Assembly: GCF_024323335.1 (NCBI RefSeq)
Contig: NC_066581.1
Span: 456,483,197 to 456,547,196 of the forward strand
Length of the DNA: 64,000 nt
Direction of reading: 5' to 3'
From: Lathyrus oleraceus
Lineage: Eukaryota > Streptophyta > Magnoliopsida > Fabales > Fabaceae
A program made the position numbers and the translations under genes. The notes under the pieces are model-generated. The model saw nothing but the letters and a program-made list of their open reading frames with translations. It ran no database searches and was not told where the DNA came from. Each line of letters starts with the position of its first letter. The first letter of the stretch is position 1. Of this stretch, positions 1-12,556 are shown piece by piece.

Positions 1-99
1 AAAAAATCCAAATGATGCAGAATTTATGTCCAAATTCATTGTCTTGAAAAGATCTACAACTTTGATGTTTGAGGTTTTTCCATTTGAGGCTTTTCAATG

Positions 100-166
100 G
101 AGTCGCCAATTGAATTGGCGCCTCCTCTTAATTTTTAAGAGGAGTCGCCAATTCAATTGGCGCTTC
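100..166. repeat. Hairpin-forming inverted repeat
   Basis: Two 32-base arms (100-131 and 135-166) are reverse complements at about 30 of 32 positions, around a 3-base loop. Each arm holds CGCCAATT and AATTGGCG, so each arm is also nearly self-complementary. I see no protein motif. It may be the remains of a small inverted-repeat element, but no target duplication is visible. Confidence 0.75.
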
Positions 167-258
167 CTCCTAAAAGTGGGGTAGATTGGGAATTTTGCTG
201 AAAACTGGGGTATTTTGGGAATTTTTTCGAAAAACAGGGTTATCTCGGTAAAAAAACC

Positions 259-358
<100 letters not shown>

Positions 359-479
359 GTTTACATGAGTTATATATGTATATTTGTTTTACTGGTAATA
401 TTGCTCTTAAATTTTATCTTTAATTTCTGTTTCGATTCTGTAGCAATATAAATTCATTGTGGATAGCGTGCGTGTGTAT

Positions 480-1876
480 GTTGTGTTAACTTTCTATTTT
501 TTCAATTATTTTGAGTTGATGTAAAAATAAAAAATAAAAAAACGTAATATTGATGTAATAATAATATGCTTGGTTGATATTTAGTTTGTTATTGTGTTGC
601 GATCTCGGAGTTAAAGTTCAATTTAACTTTCAAAATTATTTGGACGCATAGATTCAGTTGGCTCAACTTTTTATAGAGTGGTTCTTACATGAATCCACTC
701 TTAGCTAGCTTAGAACTAAATTTAGTTTTCTCTTAATGTCGGTTGGCTTTCAGTCCCGTGACTTACTCTTGGGCCTTCTTACAATGAGCTCGTTTCTTTT
801 TGCATGCTCACATTTACTTGTTTGTATTTCAATTATCCTCAAATCACTTCTAACCATCCTTAATTCAAATCACTTCAAATCATTTTCATAACTAAATTGG
901 AAGAAAAAGACTACCTAGGTGAAAGGTCCAGATGTAGTCCCGAATGCTATGCCCAAGTTGTAAGAGCTTGCAAGCCATACATGTTCGTCTTCCCTCCAAA
1001 ACACTTGTAAATATTCAAACTTCTTTATTCAATAAAATTGGAAGAAAAAGATTACCTGGGTGAAAGGTCCATACATAATCCCGAGTATTAGACCCAAGTT
1101 GTAAGAGCTTGCAAGTCATAAATACTCGTCTTTCAAGCCCACAAAATACATTCGACCAATCAAACTCTTTTTTGCCTCCGTGCGATTAACCAAAAACCTT
1201 TTCATAAACGAAATACATCTTATCTTAAGGTGATGTAAAGCAATCTTTCGTCCATAATTGTTGAGTTGAGATAAGTAACATTCTTCCGAATTTTGATTTG
1301 TAATCCATTTGATGTGTGGTATACATTTGCTCCTCATCTGTTTTGGGTAAAACAATGTTTTTCGTCGATTAATACAATATAACTTTCGCTAAAATCGACC
1401 AACAAACAATTTTTTTTATCCAGAACTACGTAAGCCTTGAGTTCTCTATTGAGTTACGTAGGAGCAGGATTGCGAAATCTTGTCAGGCCCATTCATAAAA
1501 AACTTAGGTTTAGTCCCCTTCGTTAAAAATCCAAGAACATCTTCTCTTTTATTTTAATCCTCTTATTCTTTTCCTCATAATAACTTGAGATGCCTAACAT
1601 TTCAAGCTAACACTAACGCGTACAACTAACCTAATGGTTCCCGTTGAGTATAATGGACGTGAGAGGTTTTAATACCTTCCCCTTGCGTAATCGACTCCCG
1701 AACCCTGATTTGGTTGCGATGACCATAATCATTGTCGTTCTTTCTTGGGTTTTATCGACATTACCCCGTTCCTTTTTAGGAATACATAAAGTTCGGTGGC
1801 GACTCTGTTTAGTCCATCACACGAGCGTGCGATTGCGCTTCGCTATGTTGTGTTCTCATTTTTTTGAGGTGCGACA
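480..1876 (+). mobile_element. LTR fragment, 3' end intact, left end not located
   Basis: The right edge ends in GGTGCGACA, an LTR-like CA terminus, and abuts RNase H coding sequence at 1877. Before it lies the phrase GGTGGCGACTCTG, which resembles LTR/primer-site sequence of legume Ty3/gypsy elements. I could not find a TG start preceded by CTAAG (the five bases after the right edge), so the left boundary may lie outside the window or be lost. No coding capacity. Confidence 0.45.
895..1142. repeat. Direct repeat of about 141 bp, two diverged copies
   Basis: Copy one starts at 895 and copy two at 1036. Both share AATTGGAAGAAAAAGA, GTGAAAGGTCCA and CCAAGTTGTAAGAGCTTGCAAG, with scattered substitutions. 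It is an internal duplication of the LTR-like sequence. Confidence 0.8.
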
Positions 1877-2590
1877 CTAAGATTTGACTGTACAAACAAT
1901 ATTGTCGAGTATGAAGCTTGCATATTGGGATTAGAAGCACCCGTTGAATTAAGGGTCAAAATCCTTGAAGCATATGGAGACTCTACTTTAGTAATACACC
2001 AGATAAGAGTTTATTAGGAAACAACACAACCAAACCTAATTCCATAGCGGGATTACGTGTTAGAATTATTACCCAAGTTGGAAGAAATCACCTTCTCCCA
2101 TATTCCTCGAGAGGAAAGTCAGATGGAAAATGCTTTGGAAACCTTAACATCCATGTACAAATCGATTTGGTGCAATCATCATACTTCTATCACAATCAGG
2201 TGTTTCGATGAACCTGCACACTTTTTGGCAACAACTGAAGGATTAGAGTACAAACCATGGTTCTACGACATCAAGTGCTATCTTGAGAAACAAGAATATC
2301 CAATGAATGCTTCAATCATAAATAAATGAACTTTAAGGAGGTTAGAAATGAAATTCTTCCTGAATGGAGACGTGTTATACGAAAGAAACTATGACATGAT
2401 CTTGCTCAGATGTATGGATAGACACAAAGTAAACATGCTTATCAAGGAAATCCATGAAGGATACTTTGGAACTCATGCAAACGGACATGCGATGGCCAAG
2501 AAAATCCTGAGGGCAAGCCACTACTAGTTAATTATGGAAACTGATTATTACCATTACCCAAAATCCTGAGGGCAAGCCACTACTAGTTAA
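1877..2590 (+). pseudogene. Ogre-B: RNase H to integrase N-terminus fragment
   Basis: The plus strand encodes the second half of a Tat-type RNase H domain (CTNNIVEYEACILGLE, then YGDSTLVIHQ), the linker with SHIPREESQM, and the start of integrase with the HHCC zinc-finger histidines (HEGYFGTHANGH). It is closely related to the matching part of Ogre-A on the opposite strand. It has in-frame stops (near 2013 and 2329, and a Trp-to-stop near 2526) and ends before the integrase catalytic core. The left side is cut by the LTR end at 1876; the right side ends in a small duplication. Confidence 0.85.
2503..2590 (+). repeat. Templated duplication at a break point
   Basis: About 30 bases beginning AAATCCTGAGGGCAAGCC occur at about 2503 and again at about 2561, 58 bases apart. 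The second copy sits exactly where integrase coding sequence stops. This looks like filler DNA copied during end joining. Confidence 0.75.
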
Positions 2591-5143
2591 AATAAATCTC
2601 TATGGGGAAAAATGCTTCCACAAAGGAAAAGAATCTAGAGAGACTGAAAGTCCACAGGAGTATAACGCATTCCATAAGGAAAACTCACTGGGGAGACAGA
2701 GACTCTGGGGGGAATAAAGGGTTATGCGTAGGCCAGGCTACGACTTAAAAACAAATGGGGGACTCAAGGGATTCCATCAATGGAAAGACTCAGTCGGGGA
2801 ATAAAAGGAACACCTGCAGGAGGAATGGGTAAATCATAGCAAAGTTGAAATACTCGAACCAAACAAGAAACAACGATTTCACTGAGAAAATACACACTCA
2901 AACTCAATTAGGGAAGAAAAGATCTTCAACACAGGAGGAGCAGAAATCTATTATCCATTATCGGTTACTGGGCAAAGCGATAACACGATCTGACAGGGAG
3001 GACATCCGTTACCGGTTAGGGTAAACATATCAAGGATGACTCGTTGAAGGCAACCAGGAGGTGTATTCATTACCTGTTACTGGATAAGAATAAACTGTTG
3101 GGGAAAGGCCAAAATAGGTTTTACAACTACCAGTTACTGGGAAGAAGACCAAAGAGAGATAATATACGTCACTAGTTAAAGTGAACATATCAAGGATAGA
3201 CTCGAAGGAAAGAAAATCCGTCATAGGTTAGGATGAACATATCAAGGATAGACTTACCTGGGGATCCTAGGGAGGATATCCGTCACCGGTTAAGATGAAC
3301 ATATCAAGGATAAACTTCCTAAAAAAGTAGGGTTTACATCTATCGAAAACTGGATAGAACATCGAAAAGAGAATATCCGTCATCGGTTAGGATGAACATA
3401 TCAAGGATAGACTCAGAGGGGAGAAATAGGAATTACATCTATCAGTTACTGGATAGAATACCACAAAGAGAATACTCGTCACCGGTTAGGATGCACATAT
3501 CAAGGATAAACTCTGCAAAGGGGAAAAAAGCAGAATTTACAACTATCGGTTATTGGGCAGAAGACCGCAAAGAGAAGGAAACCTATCACCGGTCAGGATG
3601 AACATATCAAGGATTAACTCTCTAGGGAACAAAATAGGGATCACAACTACCGGTTACTGGGTAGAATACCAAAAAGAGAATATCTGTCATCGGTTAGGAT
3701 GAACATATCAAGGATAGACTCAAGCAAGAGAAGAGAATATCTGTCACCGGTTAGGATGAACATATCAAGGATATACTTCCTGGGGAAACGTGAAAATGAA
3801 TCCCCTGGGGAGAAAAAGTTACTCTTGCCGGGTATTGGACAAAAGTGAAACATGAGAAGAATATTACCAGTTACTGGGTAATATACTCTCAGGGGACCAA
3901 AAGCATCTATCTAGGTAAGATCTAGAAAGAAACGGTCAATCAAGGACTCAACCCAATGAGGATATAACTCAAGGGGAATGGTTATGTCCAGATACTCTAC
4001 TGGGAAGGAAACTGAAATAACAATCATCCACGAGAAAATAACTCAGTGGGGAAAGAGAAAGATTAAAGTCTTTCTGCTTAATGGGCTGACACTCTACAAT
4101 TGAAAGAGGATAGACAAACCAAATCTGTATAGGGAAAAAGTGTACCACCATAGCAAAGGATCAAAATGAACAATGAATTGCAAAGTGTAACAATGCAATA
4201 ATGAAATTATATGAGTGAATATGTATATGTATATGTATTTATGATGATTATGCTGACAAAACGATCGCAAAGGATACAAATGTCACTGGTTTGCATCATC
4301 GATACAACCCCTAGCCAATCCTCACAGGAGGGAAACGACGGCTGGAGAGAAATCAAATATCTCGAAGGCTCAATCCTGGTTGGGGAAAGCACAAGGAAAA
4401 GATCTGCTGAGGAAACTACTATCAACTCTATGGGAAATTTTAGGTCAACACCATATCAAATAGGAGACATCCCTGCAAGGGCGAAACCACAAAAGCTTCT
4501 CAAAATCAGGAGTAACTCTGACGACTTGCGGAGAAGCAAAAATTATTCCGAAACCGTGCAAATTTATGAAATAACACCCTAACCACTCAAAGGAGGCCAA
4601 CAAACTCGGCTGGGGAAACCAATAAAACTCAGTTACTGAAAAGTTGTCAGGGAGGAAATAGGGATTACGCCCACTTCTTGGGGAGAATCAATAATGCTCC
4701 ATAGTTAAGGCTTACCGCTTTTCAAACCGTTATTGATATTCCTTTAAATGATATTGATTGCTTAAAGTAACTACTTTTATATATATTTAAGAAAACATGA
4801 TTTAGATTTAAAATTTACTTTCAAACATGATCATAATAAAATTTAAATCTATTTGGCTGAATAATAAATAAGAGTAGAAGCAATTAGATAAAAGCTCAAC
4901 TTTATTTAATGGAATGGTAGACTGTAAATGACAAGACTCCATAGATCTTTACAAAAGTTGAAAAATGATAATTTACATGGAAAAGAGCTACATTGAATAC
5001 AATGATCACTAATCCTTCTACCAACTTTCGATATCCACTATGCTCTTGTTGTCGACTGGAGATGATGAATCAGAATTGACTGACTTATTCAAGAATGTCT
5101 TCAAGACTGAAGATCAGCAGGGTGCAATTACTTGCCATAATCC
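2590..5143 (-). other. Ogre-A 3' untranslated region
   Basis: No believable gene. On the minus strand it has repeated CCCC-containing phrases such as TTTCCCCAG, the same style as the plus-strand sequence just before the LTR fragment at 20320. That is why I assign it to minus-strand Ogre-A rather than to Ogre-B. The part next to integrase (4740-5143) is AT-rich. The assignment below 4740 is inference. Confidence 0.6.
2955..3885. repeat. Degenerate tandem repeat array in Ogre 3' UTR
   Basis: Nine copies of GATGAACATATCAAGGATAGACT or close variants lie at about 3021, 3181, 3231, 3292, 3388, 3487, 3594, 3697 and 3753 (plus strand), spaced about 50-160 bases. They alternate with about eight copies of ACCGGTTACTGGGTAGAA. 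Ogre 3' UTRs are known to be hypervariable and to give rise to satellite repeats in legumes. Confidence 0.8.
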
Positions 5144-5257
5144 CTAATTTTTGCATAAATTGCCCCAAGGTGGGGTACTCAATTTATCAGGATAATTTTT
5201 CTGTTTTATGTCTCTAACTTTTTTCTGGATCGCCCTTTCGGGTTTCAATCCACCGAG

Positions 5258-6836
5258 ACGCTCATTTTTACCTAAGCCTCCCTTTCGGGTTTTCAACTTA
5301 GCGAGCTGTTCTTTTCTTTTTAGGCGAAGTATTTCTTGACTGCATCTGCGTTCACAGGATGAGTGAACTCTTAACAACATATGGGCCTTCATAATTAGGA
5401 GTTCATTTTCCCCTAGAATCTGGTTTGAAAGATAGGATCTTCTTGAGCACAAGGTCACCTTCTTTGAATACACGAGGCATGAGCTTCTTATCAAAAGCTT
5501 TCTTCATTCTCTGCTGATACAACTGACCATGATACATGGCAGTTAACCTCTTCTCTTCAATCAAACTCAGCTGGTCAAATCTGGTGTGACACCATTCAGC
5601 TTCAGTCAACTTGGCTTCCATGAGCACACGCAATGATGGGATCTCAACCTCTACTGGGATTACAACTTCCATGCCATAAATAAGCGAGAAAGGGGTTGCC
5701 CCTGTTGAAGTGTGGATGGATGTACGATACCCGTGCAAAGCAAATGGGAGCATCTCATGCCAATCTTTGTACATTACAACCATCTTCTGGATGATCTTCT
5801 TGATGCTCTTATTTGCAGCTTCAACAACCCCATTCACCTTAGGTCTGTAGGGAGAAGAATTATGATGTGCAATCTTGAAGTCTTTGCAAAGAGCTTCCAC
5901 CATATTATTATTCAAGTCCGATCTATTATTAGTAATGTTCTTACTTGGCACACCATAACGACATATAATCTGATTCTTGATAAACCTCACAACAACTTGC
6001 TTGGTTACATTTGCATATGATGCCGCTTCAACCCACTTTGTGAAGTAGTCAATAGCCACTAGAATGAAATGATGACCATTCGATGCTTTGGGCTCAATCA
6101 TACCAATCATATCAATTCCCCGCATGGAGAAGGGCCATGGAGAGGAAATGACATTTAACAATGTCGGAGGAACATGAATCTTATCTGCATATATTTGACA
6201 CTTGTGGCACTTCTTCACAAACTTGCAACGGTCAGATTCCATTGTCAGCCAATAGTAACATGCTCGCAACATCTTCTTTGCCATAGCATGTCCGTTGGAG
6301 TGAGTACCAAAGGAAACTTCATGGACTTCAATCATCAATAAGTCTGCTTCGTGTCTATCCATGCATCTGAGCAAAACCATGTCAAAGTTTCTCTTGTACA
6401 ACACAAAACCATTCAGGTAGAAATTACCGGCTAATCTCCTCAAAGTCTTCTTATCTTTCAAAGATGTCCCAGACGGGTAAATCTGACTTTGGAGGAAACA
6501 CTTGGTATCAAAATACCATGGCTTCTCATCTTTGACCTCTTCTACAACAAACACATGAGCTGGCCTATCATGACGCATCACAGTCAAATTAGGAACTTCA
6601 TTCCAATACTTCACCATCATCATTAAAGCCAATGTTGCAAGAGCCTCTGCCATCCGGTTTTTATCTCGAGGGATATGATGAAATTCAACCTTTGTAAAGG
6701 AAGTTGAAATCCTCCTCGCATAATCTCTATATGGTAGCAAACCGGGTTGATTCGTCTCCCATTCACCTTTGATCTGATTCACCACCAAAGCTGAATCTCC
6801 ATAGACGTCAAGATATTTGATTCTGAGATCAATGGC
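5258..6836 (-). pseudogene. Ogre-A aRNase H C-terminus and integrase
   Basis: After the RNase H tail (HHIPRDKNRMAEALATLALM) comes integrase: zinc finger His and Cys residues (HEVSFGTHSNGH ... CHKCQ), catalytic core and C-terminal GDLVLKK segment. The first catalytic Asp (RGIDMIG) and the Glu (VVEAANKS) are present. The second Asp, expected in a T-D-N-G context, reads TNNRSD, so Asp has become Asn (codon near 5930). Integrase joins the DNA copy to host DNA, and this change should abolish that. It is otherwise open for about 460 codons, 6788-5403, before the frame breaks. Confidence 0.9.
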
Positions 6837-7505
6837 CTATTCAAGCCCCATAATGCAAGCTTCATACTCAGCCATATTATTTGTACATTTGAAAGTCAAC
6901 CTAGCTGTAAATGGAAAATGCGTGCCTTGAGGAGTAATAATCACTGCCCCAATGCCATTACCATACTGATAAATAGCTGCATCAAATAGCATGCCCCAAC
7001 GAGAACCAGGTTTTGGCCCTTCTTCAAGCAATGGTTCATCACAATCTTTCATTTTTAAGTACAAGATCTCTTCATCTGGAAAATCATATTGCACTGACTG
7101 GTAATCTTCAATCGGTTGGTGAGCCAAATGGTCAGCCAAGAAACTACCTTTGATCTCTTTTTGAGATCGGTATTCAATACCATACTCTGATAATAACATC
7201 TGCCAACGGGAAATCCTCCCAGTTAAAGCAGGCTTCTCAAAAATATACTTGATTTGATCCATTTTGGATATCAACCAAGTGGTATGATTCAACATATATT
7301 GACGCAGACGCTTAGCAGCCCAAGCCAATGCGCAACAAGTCTTCTCTAGCATAGAATATCGAGTATCACAATCGGTGAATTTCTTACTGAGGTAGTAAAT
7401 AACATATTCTTTCTTTCCAATATCATCTTGCTGACCAAGAACACAACCCATACTCTCTTCAAGCGCAGTCAGATACATGATCAATGGTCTTCCTTCAACA
7501 GGCAA
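6600..7505 (-). pseudogene. Ogre-A RNase H and second (archaeal-type) RNase H region
   Basis: The first part continues RT connection and RNase H (YYLSKKFTDCDTRYSMLEKTC, ALAWAAKRLRQYM). The second domain has the Tat-lineage archaeal-type RNase H pattern: WGMLFDAAIY, then CTNNMAEYEACIMGLE and YGDSALVVNQIKGEW. A stop follows MGLE near 6837. The domain removes RNA from RNA/DNA hybrids. It overlaps the integrase entry because both domains lie on one polyprotein. Confidence 0.85.
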
Positions 7506-8731
7506 GACAAAATCAGAGGCTCAAGCAGATATTCTTTGATACTATCAAGAGCCTTCTGGAAATCCTCGGTCCAATCACAAGACTGGTCTTTCCAAAGAAG
7601 CTTGAATATAGGCACACATGTGGCAGTCATATGCGAAATGAATCTTGAGATATAATTCAAGCGGCCGAGAAAACCTCTAACTTGCTTCTCAGTTTTGGGC
7701 GCATGCATCTCTTGTATTGCTTTGACCTTGGCAGGATCAACCTCAACACCCTTCTCGTTGACAATAAAGCCCAATAACTTACCAGAACAAATACCAAAAG
7801 TACAATTATTGGGATTCAAGCGGAGTATATACTTCCTCAAACGCTGGAATAGCTTCACAAATGCTCAACATGTTCCTCTTCATCACTGGATTTTGAAATC
7901 ATATCATCAACATGGACTTCGATCTCTTTGTGCATCATATCATGAAAAAGAGTAGTCATTTCTCTTTGGTAAGTTGCACCAACATTCTTTAGACCGAAAG
8001 GCATCACTCTATAACAGAATGTTCCCTAGGGTGTAATGAACATGGTCTTCTCCATATCTTCGAGTTCCATCTTGATCTGATTGTATCCGGAAAATCCATC
8101 CATAAATGAAAAGACTTTAAATTTAGTTGTATTGTCTACCAAAATATCAATGTGTGGCAGAGGGAAATCATCTTTCAGAATGTATTTGTTCAAATCTCTA
8201 TAATCAACATACATACGGACTTTTCCATCCCTCTTCGGAACAAGCACAATATTGGCCACCCACTACGGATACTCAGCAGTAACAAGGAAACCGTCATCAA
8301 TCTGCTTCTGCACTTCTTCTTTGATCTTTACTGCCATATCAGGATGAGTCCTTCTCAACTTCTGCATGACTGGCGGGTATTCTGGCTTCAACAAAAATCT
8401 ATGTTCCACAATATCAGAATCTAACACAGGCATGTCTTGATAGGACCAAGCAAACACATCTGAATACTCTCGAAGAAGATCAATCAACCCCTTCTTGACC
8501 TCTGGACACAGTCGAGATCCAATCTTGACTTCCTTCACATCATCTTTGGAACCCAAGTTGACTAACTCAATTTTCTCTTCAAATGGCTGAATGACTTTTT
8601 CCTCGTTCTCAAGTAGACGAGACAATTCATCAAATACTTCTTCATCATTTCCTTCCTCAGCCTCAAACACAGGGAATTCAAAGTTTGGCAACGGAGTAGG
8701 ATCATTGTATTTAATGGGTTTAGAAACCAAC
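7480..8731 (-). pseudogene. Ogre-A reverse transcriptase
   Basis: Starts just after the intron acceptor. Visible RT landmarks are KEEVQKQIDDGFL, WVANIVLVPK, VRMYVDYRDLNK, FSFMDGFSGYNQIKM, MPFGLKN and LLGFIVNEKGVEVDPAK. The catalytic box, normally Y-V-D-D, reads H-V-D-D at 7903-7914 on the minus strand. Stops occur at about 8263 (before WVAN) and 8025, with a further break near 7860. The enzyme would copy genomic RNA into DNA; this copy cannot. Confidence 0.9.
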
Positions 8732-8988
8732 CTGTATAATGATTTGATATTTTGATTTTAGAGAAGTGAATTGGTGACCAAATATTATGCAGATGGACAA
8801 ATTATATTCATTTATTTATGTTTTTTGTGATTACCATTTTCAGAAAATGCAAAAAGTAAAAATAAAACATCATAGATACGGATGAATATAATTGAATTTT
8901 ATTAATGATCAAATTTGAAAATGCCAACAATGTCCACCTCTCCCTTAGGCATAGGAGAAGGATTTTCAAAAATAATAAAAGCAATTAC
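8732..8988 (-). other. Ogre intron between protease and RT
   Basis: On the minus strand a GTAATTGC donor at 8988-8987 follows the coding stretch NNWTVVDVLVIMQRF, and an acceptor ending TATACAG (AG at 8733-8732) precedes RT coding sequence. Length 257 bases, AT-rich. An intron at this spot is a known Ogre feature. Ogre-C has a 253-base intron with the same donor bases at the same place. Confidence 0.75.
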
Positions 8989-9870
8989 TTAAAACGCTGC
9001 ATAATAACAAGAACATCAACAACAGTCCAATTGTTGCAAGCTTTTCCATGCATCACAAAATTGGTGCAGTCTTCATCTTCATCACCCTCGATCACGACAG
9101 CTAAGTGTTGTTCATTACCATGAATGAACCCTCCGCTACGGAAACTGGGTTGCACATCTTCAGCTCTAATCTCATATGAAACTCGTTGGAATACCAAACC
9201 AGCTCTGCTTTTGTTCTTGGTGACCTCTACCATCCGGCCTCACTGATCAGAAATACCGTCTTCAACAATCTTCTGAGCGTCTTTGAAGGAGGACATGGGT
9301 TCCCCAACTCTCTTTTCCTCAGCAATAGATAGAGCGTGAAATGGAGTTCCAACCTCATCCTCATCTTCTACATAAGAGAAAGATGACATGTCGCTTACCA
9401 ACAAAACCTTCTCCCCACCGACGATAACAAGCTTTCCATTCTTGACAAACATCAACTTATGATGTAGTGTTGACGTAACGACTCCTGCCTCATGTATCCA
9501 TGGCCTTCCTAACAAGAAGCTATAGGCCGGGTGGATATCCATTACTTGGAAAGTAATTTGGAAATCACTCGGACCTATCTTCACAGGAAGGTCCACCTCA
9601 CCAATCAAAGTCTTGCGAGAACCATCAAATGCCTTGACGATCACGCCACTATATCTCACCAGAGCTCCTTGATACGACAATCTGGAAAGAGTTGATTTGG
9701 GAAGTACATTCAATGAAGCACCGGTATCAACCAATACGTTCGAAAAAGCATCCTCCTTACAGTTCATTGAAATGTGCAACGCCAGATTGTGATTTCTACC
9801 TTCCTGAGGAAGTTCCTCATCACAGAAGCTCAAGTTGTTACAGGAGGTGATGTTAGCCACAATATGATCA
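8989..9870 (-). pseudogene. Ogre-A aspartic protease
   Basis: Contains the retropepsin active-site motif VLVDTGASLNVLP (Asp codon at 9728-9726) and the C-terminal glycine motif SFLLGRPWIHEAGVV. It is followed by a conserved Ogre spacer (EDVQPSFRSGGFIHGNEQH) that runs to the intron donor. A stop at 9240 separates protease from the spacer. The enzyme would process the gag-pol polyprotein. Confidence 0.88.
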
Positions 9871-12352
9871 AACTAATCTACCATAACATCATGCTCTACA
9901 TAAACTTGCTCCAACACCTTTTGCAATGCTTCTCTGTATGCTTCAGAGTTCATGAGTAGAGACAACACTGAAATCTTGGAGGGAGTTTGGAGCAACTACT
10001 CCACCACATTAAACTCGCTCTTCTTGATCAACCAGAGTACCTCATTATCATCATTAGGCTTCAAACCGCTGGATTCACCAGACTGACACTTTGGAGTGCT
10101 AACTGGATCAACTACAGGTGCTTCAACTTTCTTACTAGAAGATACGTCTTCTACATTCTTTGGGAACATCGACCCCAAAACTCGACCGCTACGGGTTACC
10201 TTCATAACATCAGCAATGCTCACAACAGAACTGGTCGTAAGCAAAGGAACCTCTTGACCATTCTCCAACATAGTCACATTATACTAGTACAGAACAACTT
10301 TATCGGATGCATACGGGATGGGACCTGCTAACCATATAACTAACGACGATACCGATCGATTGCTGACATTGTTACTGCTAATGCTGCCAAATTGAATCAC
10401 CACTCTCTCTGGTGTCTTGAACACATGAACTATTACATTCACATCGTCACCCAAGTGACGGGACTGAAGAATCTGGATCATACCCTCATCCATCAACCTT
10501 TGGATGTCTCTCTTCACAACCACACAACCTCGGGGGTTAACACTGCAAATTACACAACCATCATGGTCATGCTCACAATCACTTACCAAAAATATATCTT
10601 TGTGCATCGTCACTAAGGACCTTCTAATGAAACAGACATCATATACCTTGAATTCCCCAGGACAACCATCTACCATGTTGACTGAAGGATTACCATGAGT
10701 GGGTAATGGGTTAGCTTTGACATTCGGCGCACGGTTCTCAAAGGACACCATCCCACTTTTGACCAACTTCTGGACTTCGTACTTCAAAGGGTAACAATTC
10801 TCAATGTCATGGCCAGGAGCCCCTTGGTGAAAGGCACAGTGAAACTCTGGCTTGTACCATCATGGAAGTGGTTCAAGAATCTATGGAGGATTTCTCGGTT
10901 GCAGACGGTTCTTGAGAACCAATGATGGGTACAATTCAACATAAGTCATAGGAATCGAGTTAAAAGAGACCTTCTTCCTCTCGAAATTCTGTTGTTATTG
11001 ATGATTGTTGGTATTGTTGTTGTTGTTGTAGTTGTTTGTTCTTTGCGGTGGCTGTTGTTGAAGTTGTTGTTGAATTGGTGTTGATTGATTGTTTGCAAAT
11101 AATGGAATATCAAATTATACTTGATGATGGTGTTGATGGGGTTGTGGACTTCTTCTAACATGATGCCTCCTCTACCTCCCAACCGATATTGCATTAGTTT
11201 CACCTTCTTTCTTTATGGCAAACCCACTGTTGTACTTCTTACTAGACGAAACCTCATCTTTACATAATCGTCCCTCTTGGACACCTTCTTCTAGTCTCAT
11301 CCCCATGTTTACCATTTCGGTAAAATCACTGGGGGCACTGGCAATCATTCGCTCATAGTAAAATAAGCTCAGGGTCTTGAGAAAAATCTTAGTCATCTCC
11401 TTTTCTTCCAAAGGAGGGTTGATCTGAGCAGCTAGCTCTCTCCGTCGCTGGGTGTACTCTTTGAACGTCTCCTTATCCTTTTGAGACAATGACCTCAACT
11501 AGTCCCTATCGGCGTCATATCCATATTATACTTGTACTACTTCACGAAAGCCTCAACCAAATCATTGAACGTGCAGACACTCACGCTATCCAAACCCATG
11601 TACCACCTCAAAGCGGCACCAGTCAGACTGTCTTGGAAATAATGAATCAGTAACTGATCATTATCAGTTTGTGTTGATATCTTTCTAGCATACATGACGA
11701 GATGACTAAATGGACAGGTATTCCCCTTATACTTTTCAAAGTCAGGGACTTTGAACTTCATCGAGATATTAACATTAGGAACCAAGCAAAGCTCCGCAGC
11801 ACTCTTACCGAACAAATCTTTTCCCCTTAAGGTCTTCAACTCCTTTCGCAGCTCAAGGAATTGGTCTTTCATTTCATCCATTTTCTCATAAACATCAGGG
11901 CCTTCAGACGGCTCAGAATGATAGATGGTGTCCTCAACACGAGACGGAGTGTGAACAACTGGTGGTGGAACAGACATGACCGGGCTAGATGTCGGCATGG
12001 AAGCAAAAGTAGGCGCAAAACCCTCAGGCACAAAGTTGGACGGCATTCCCCATGGGAATTCGGAAGGCATGGTAGGCGCAAAATGAACAGCAAGCACAAT
12101 TGAAGAAACAACCTCTGATATAACAGTCCTCTGAGGAGGAGGAGTTGCAGGAGTTGGAGAAGATTGACTTTGAGCAGCTAGAACTGAATCCATCATGGTA
12201 GTCAGGCGGGAGATCTCGTCCTTCAAGTCTCTATTCTCTTGCTCGAGATGTCCCATGATCCTTAGATGATTGGCACGAGTATTGTATCGATGAGTCAGCT
12301 TGGCTGAAGCACAGAAGAAATACCAATAAGACATTTGGCAAAAGAGAAACAT
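9871..12352 (-). pseudogene. Ogre-A gag
   Basis: N-terminal coiled-coil segment (LEQENRDLKDEISRL), then capsid core (FEKYKGNTCPFSHL, YFQDSLTGAALRWYMGL), then FLKTLSLFYYERM and a Gln/Asn-rich linker (about 11130-10980). A zinc-knuckle-like H-C-x2-H-x-G-x-P-G-H-D-x3-N-C follows near 10850, then PNVKANPLPTHG. Gag forms the particle and binds the RNA. Breaks lie near 11500, 11170 (frame changes) and 10280 and 9996 (stops). It matches Ogre-D gag closely. Confidence 0.85.
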
Positions 12353-12556
12353 GTATGCAAGTGATGCATGAAATGCAATGCTTGATTGTTTTTATTTTTG
12401 AGGAACTTACTTTTTTATTTGTAAATATAATAATAACAATTGCAACAATTTTGATTGACCATAAAATCTCTTTTATTTATATAAATGGAAGGATTACACT
12501 GAGTACAATTTCAGAAACCAAAAATAAAAATACAAGAGAAAAGGAGACTAGCCATC

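Noticed and set aside
3020..3790. Regularly recurring motif resembling a CRISPR array
   Set aside because: Spacing varies from about 50 to 160 bases, repeats are degenerate, and the context is a plant retrotransposon 3' UTR.
4211..4582. Plus-strand open frame of 123 codons
   Set aside because: No motif; it lies in the repeat-rich 3' UTR and overlaps frames on the other strand of similar quality.
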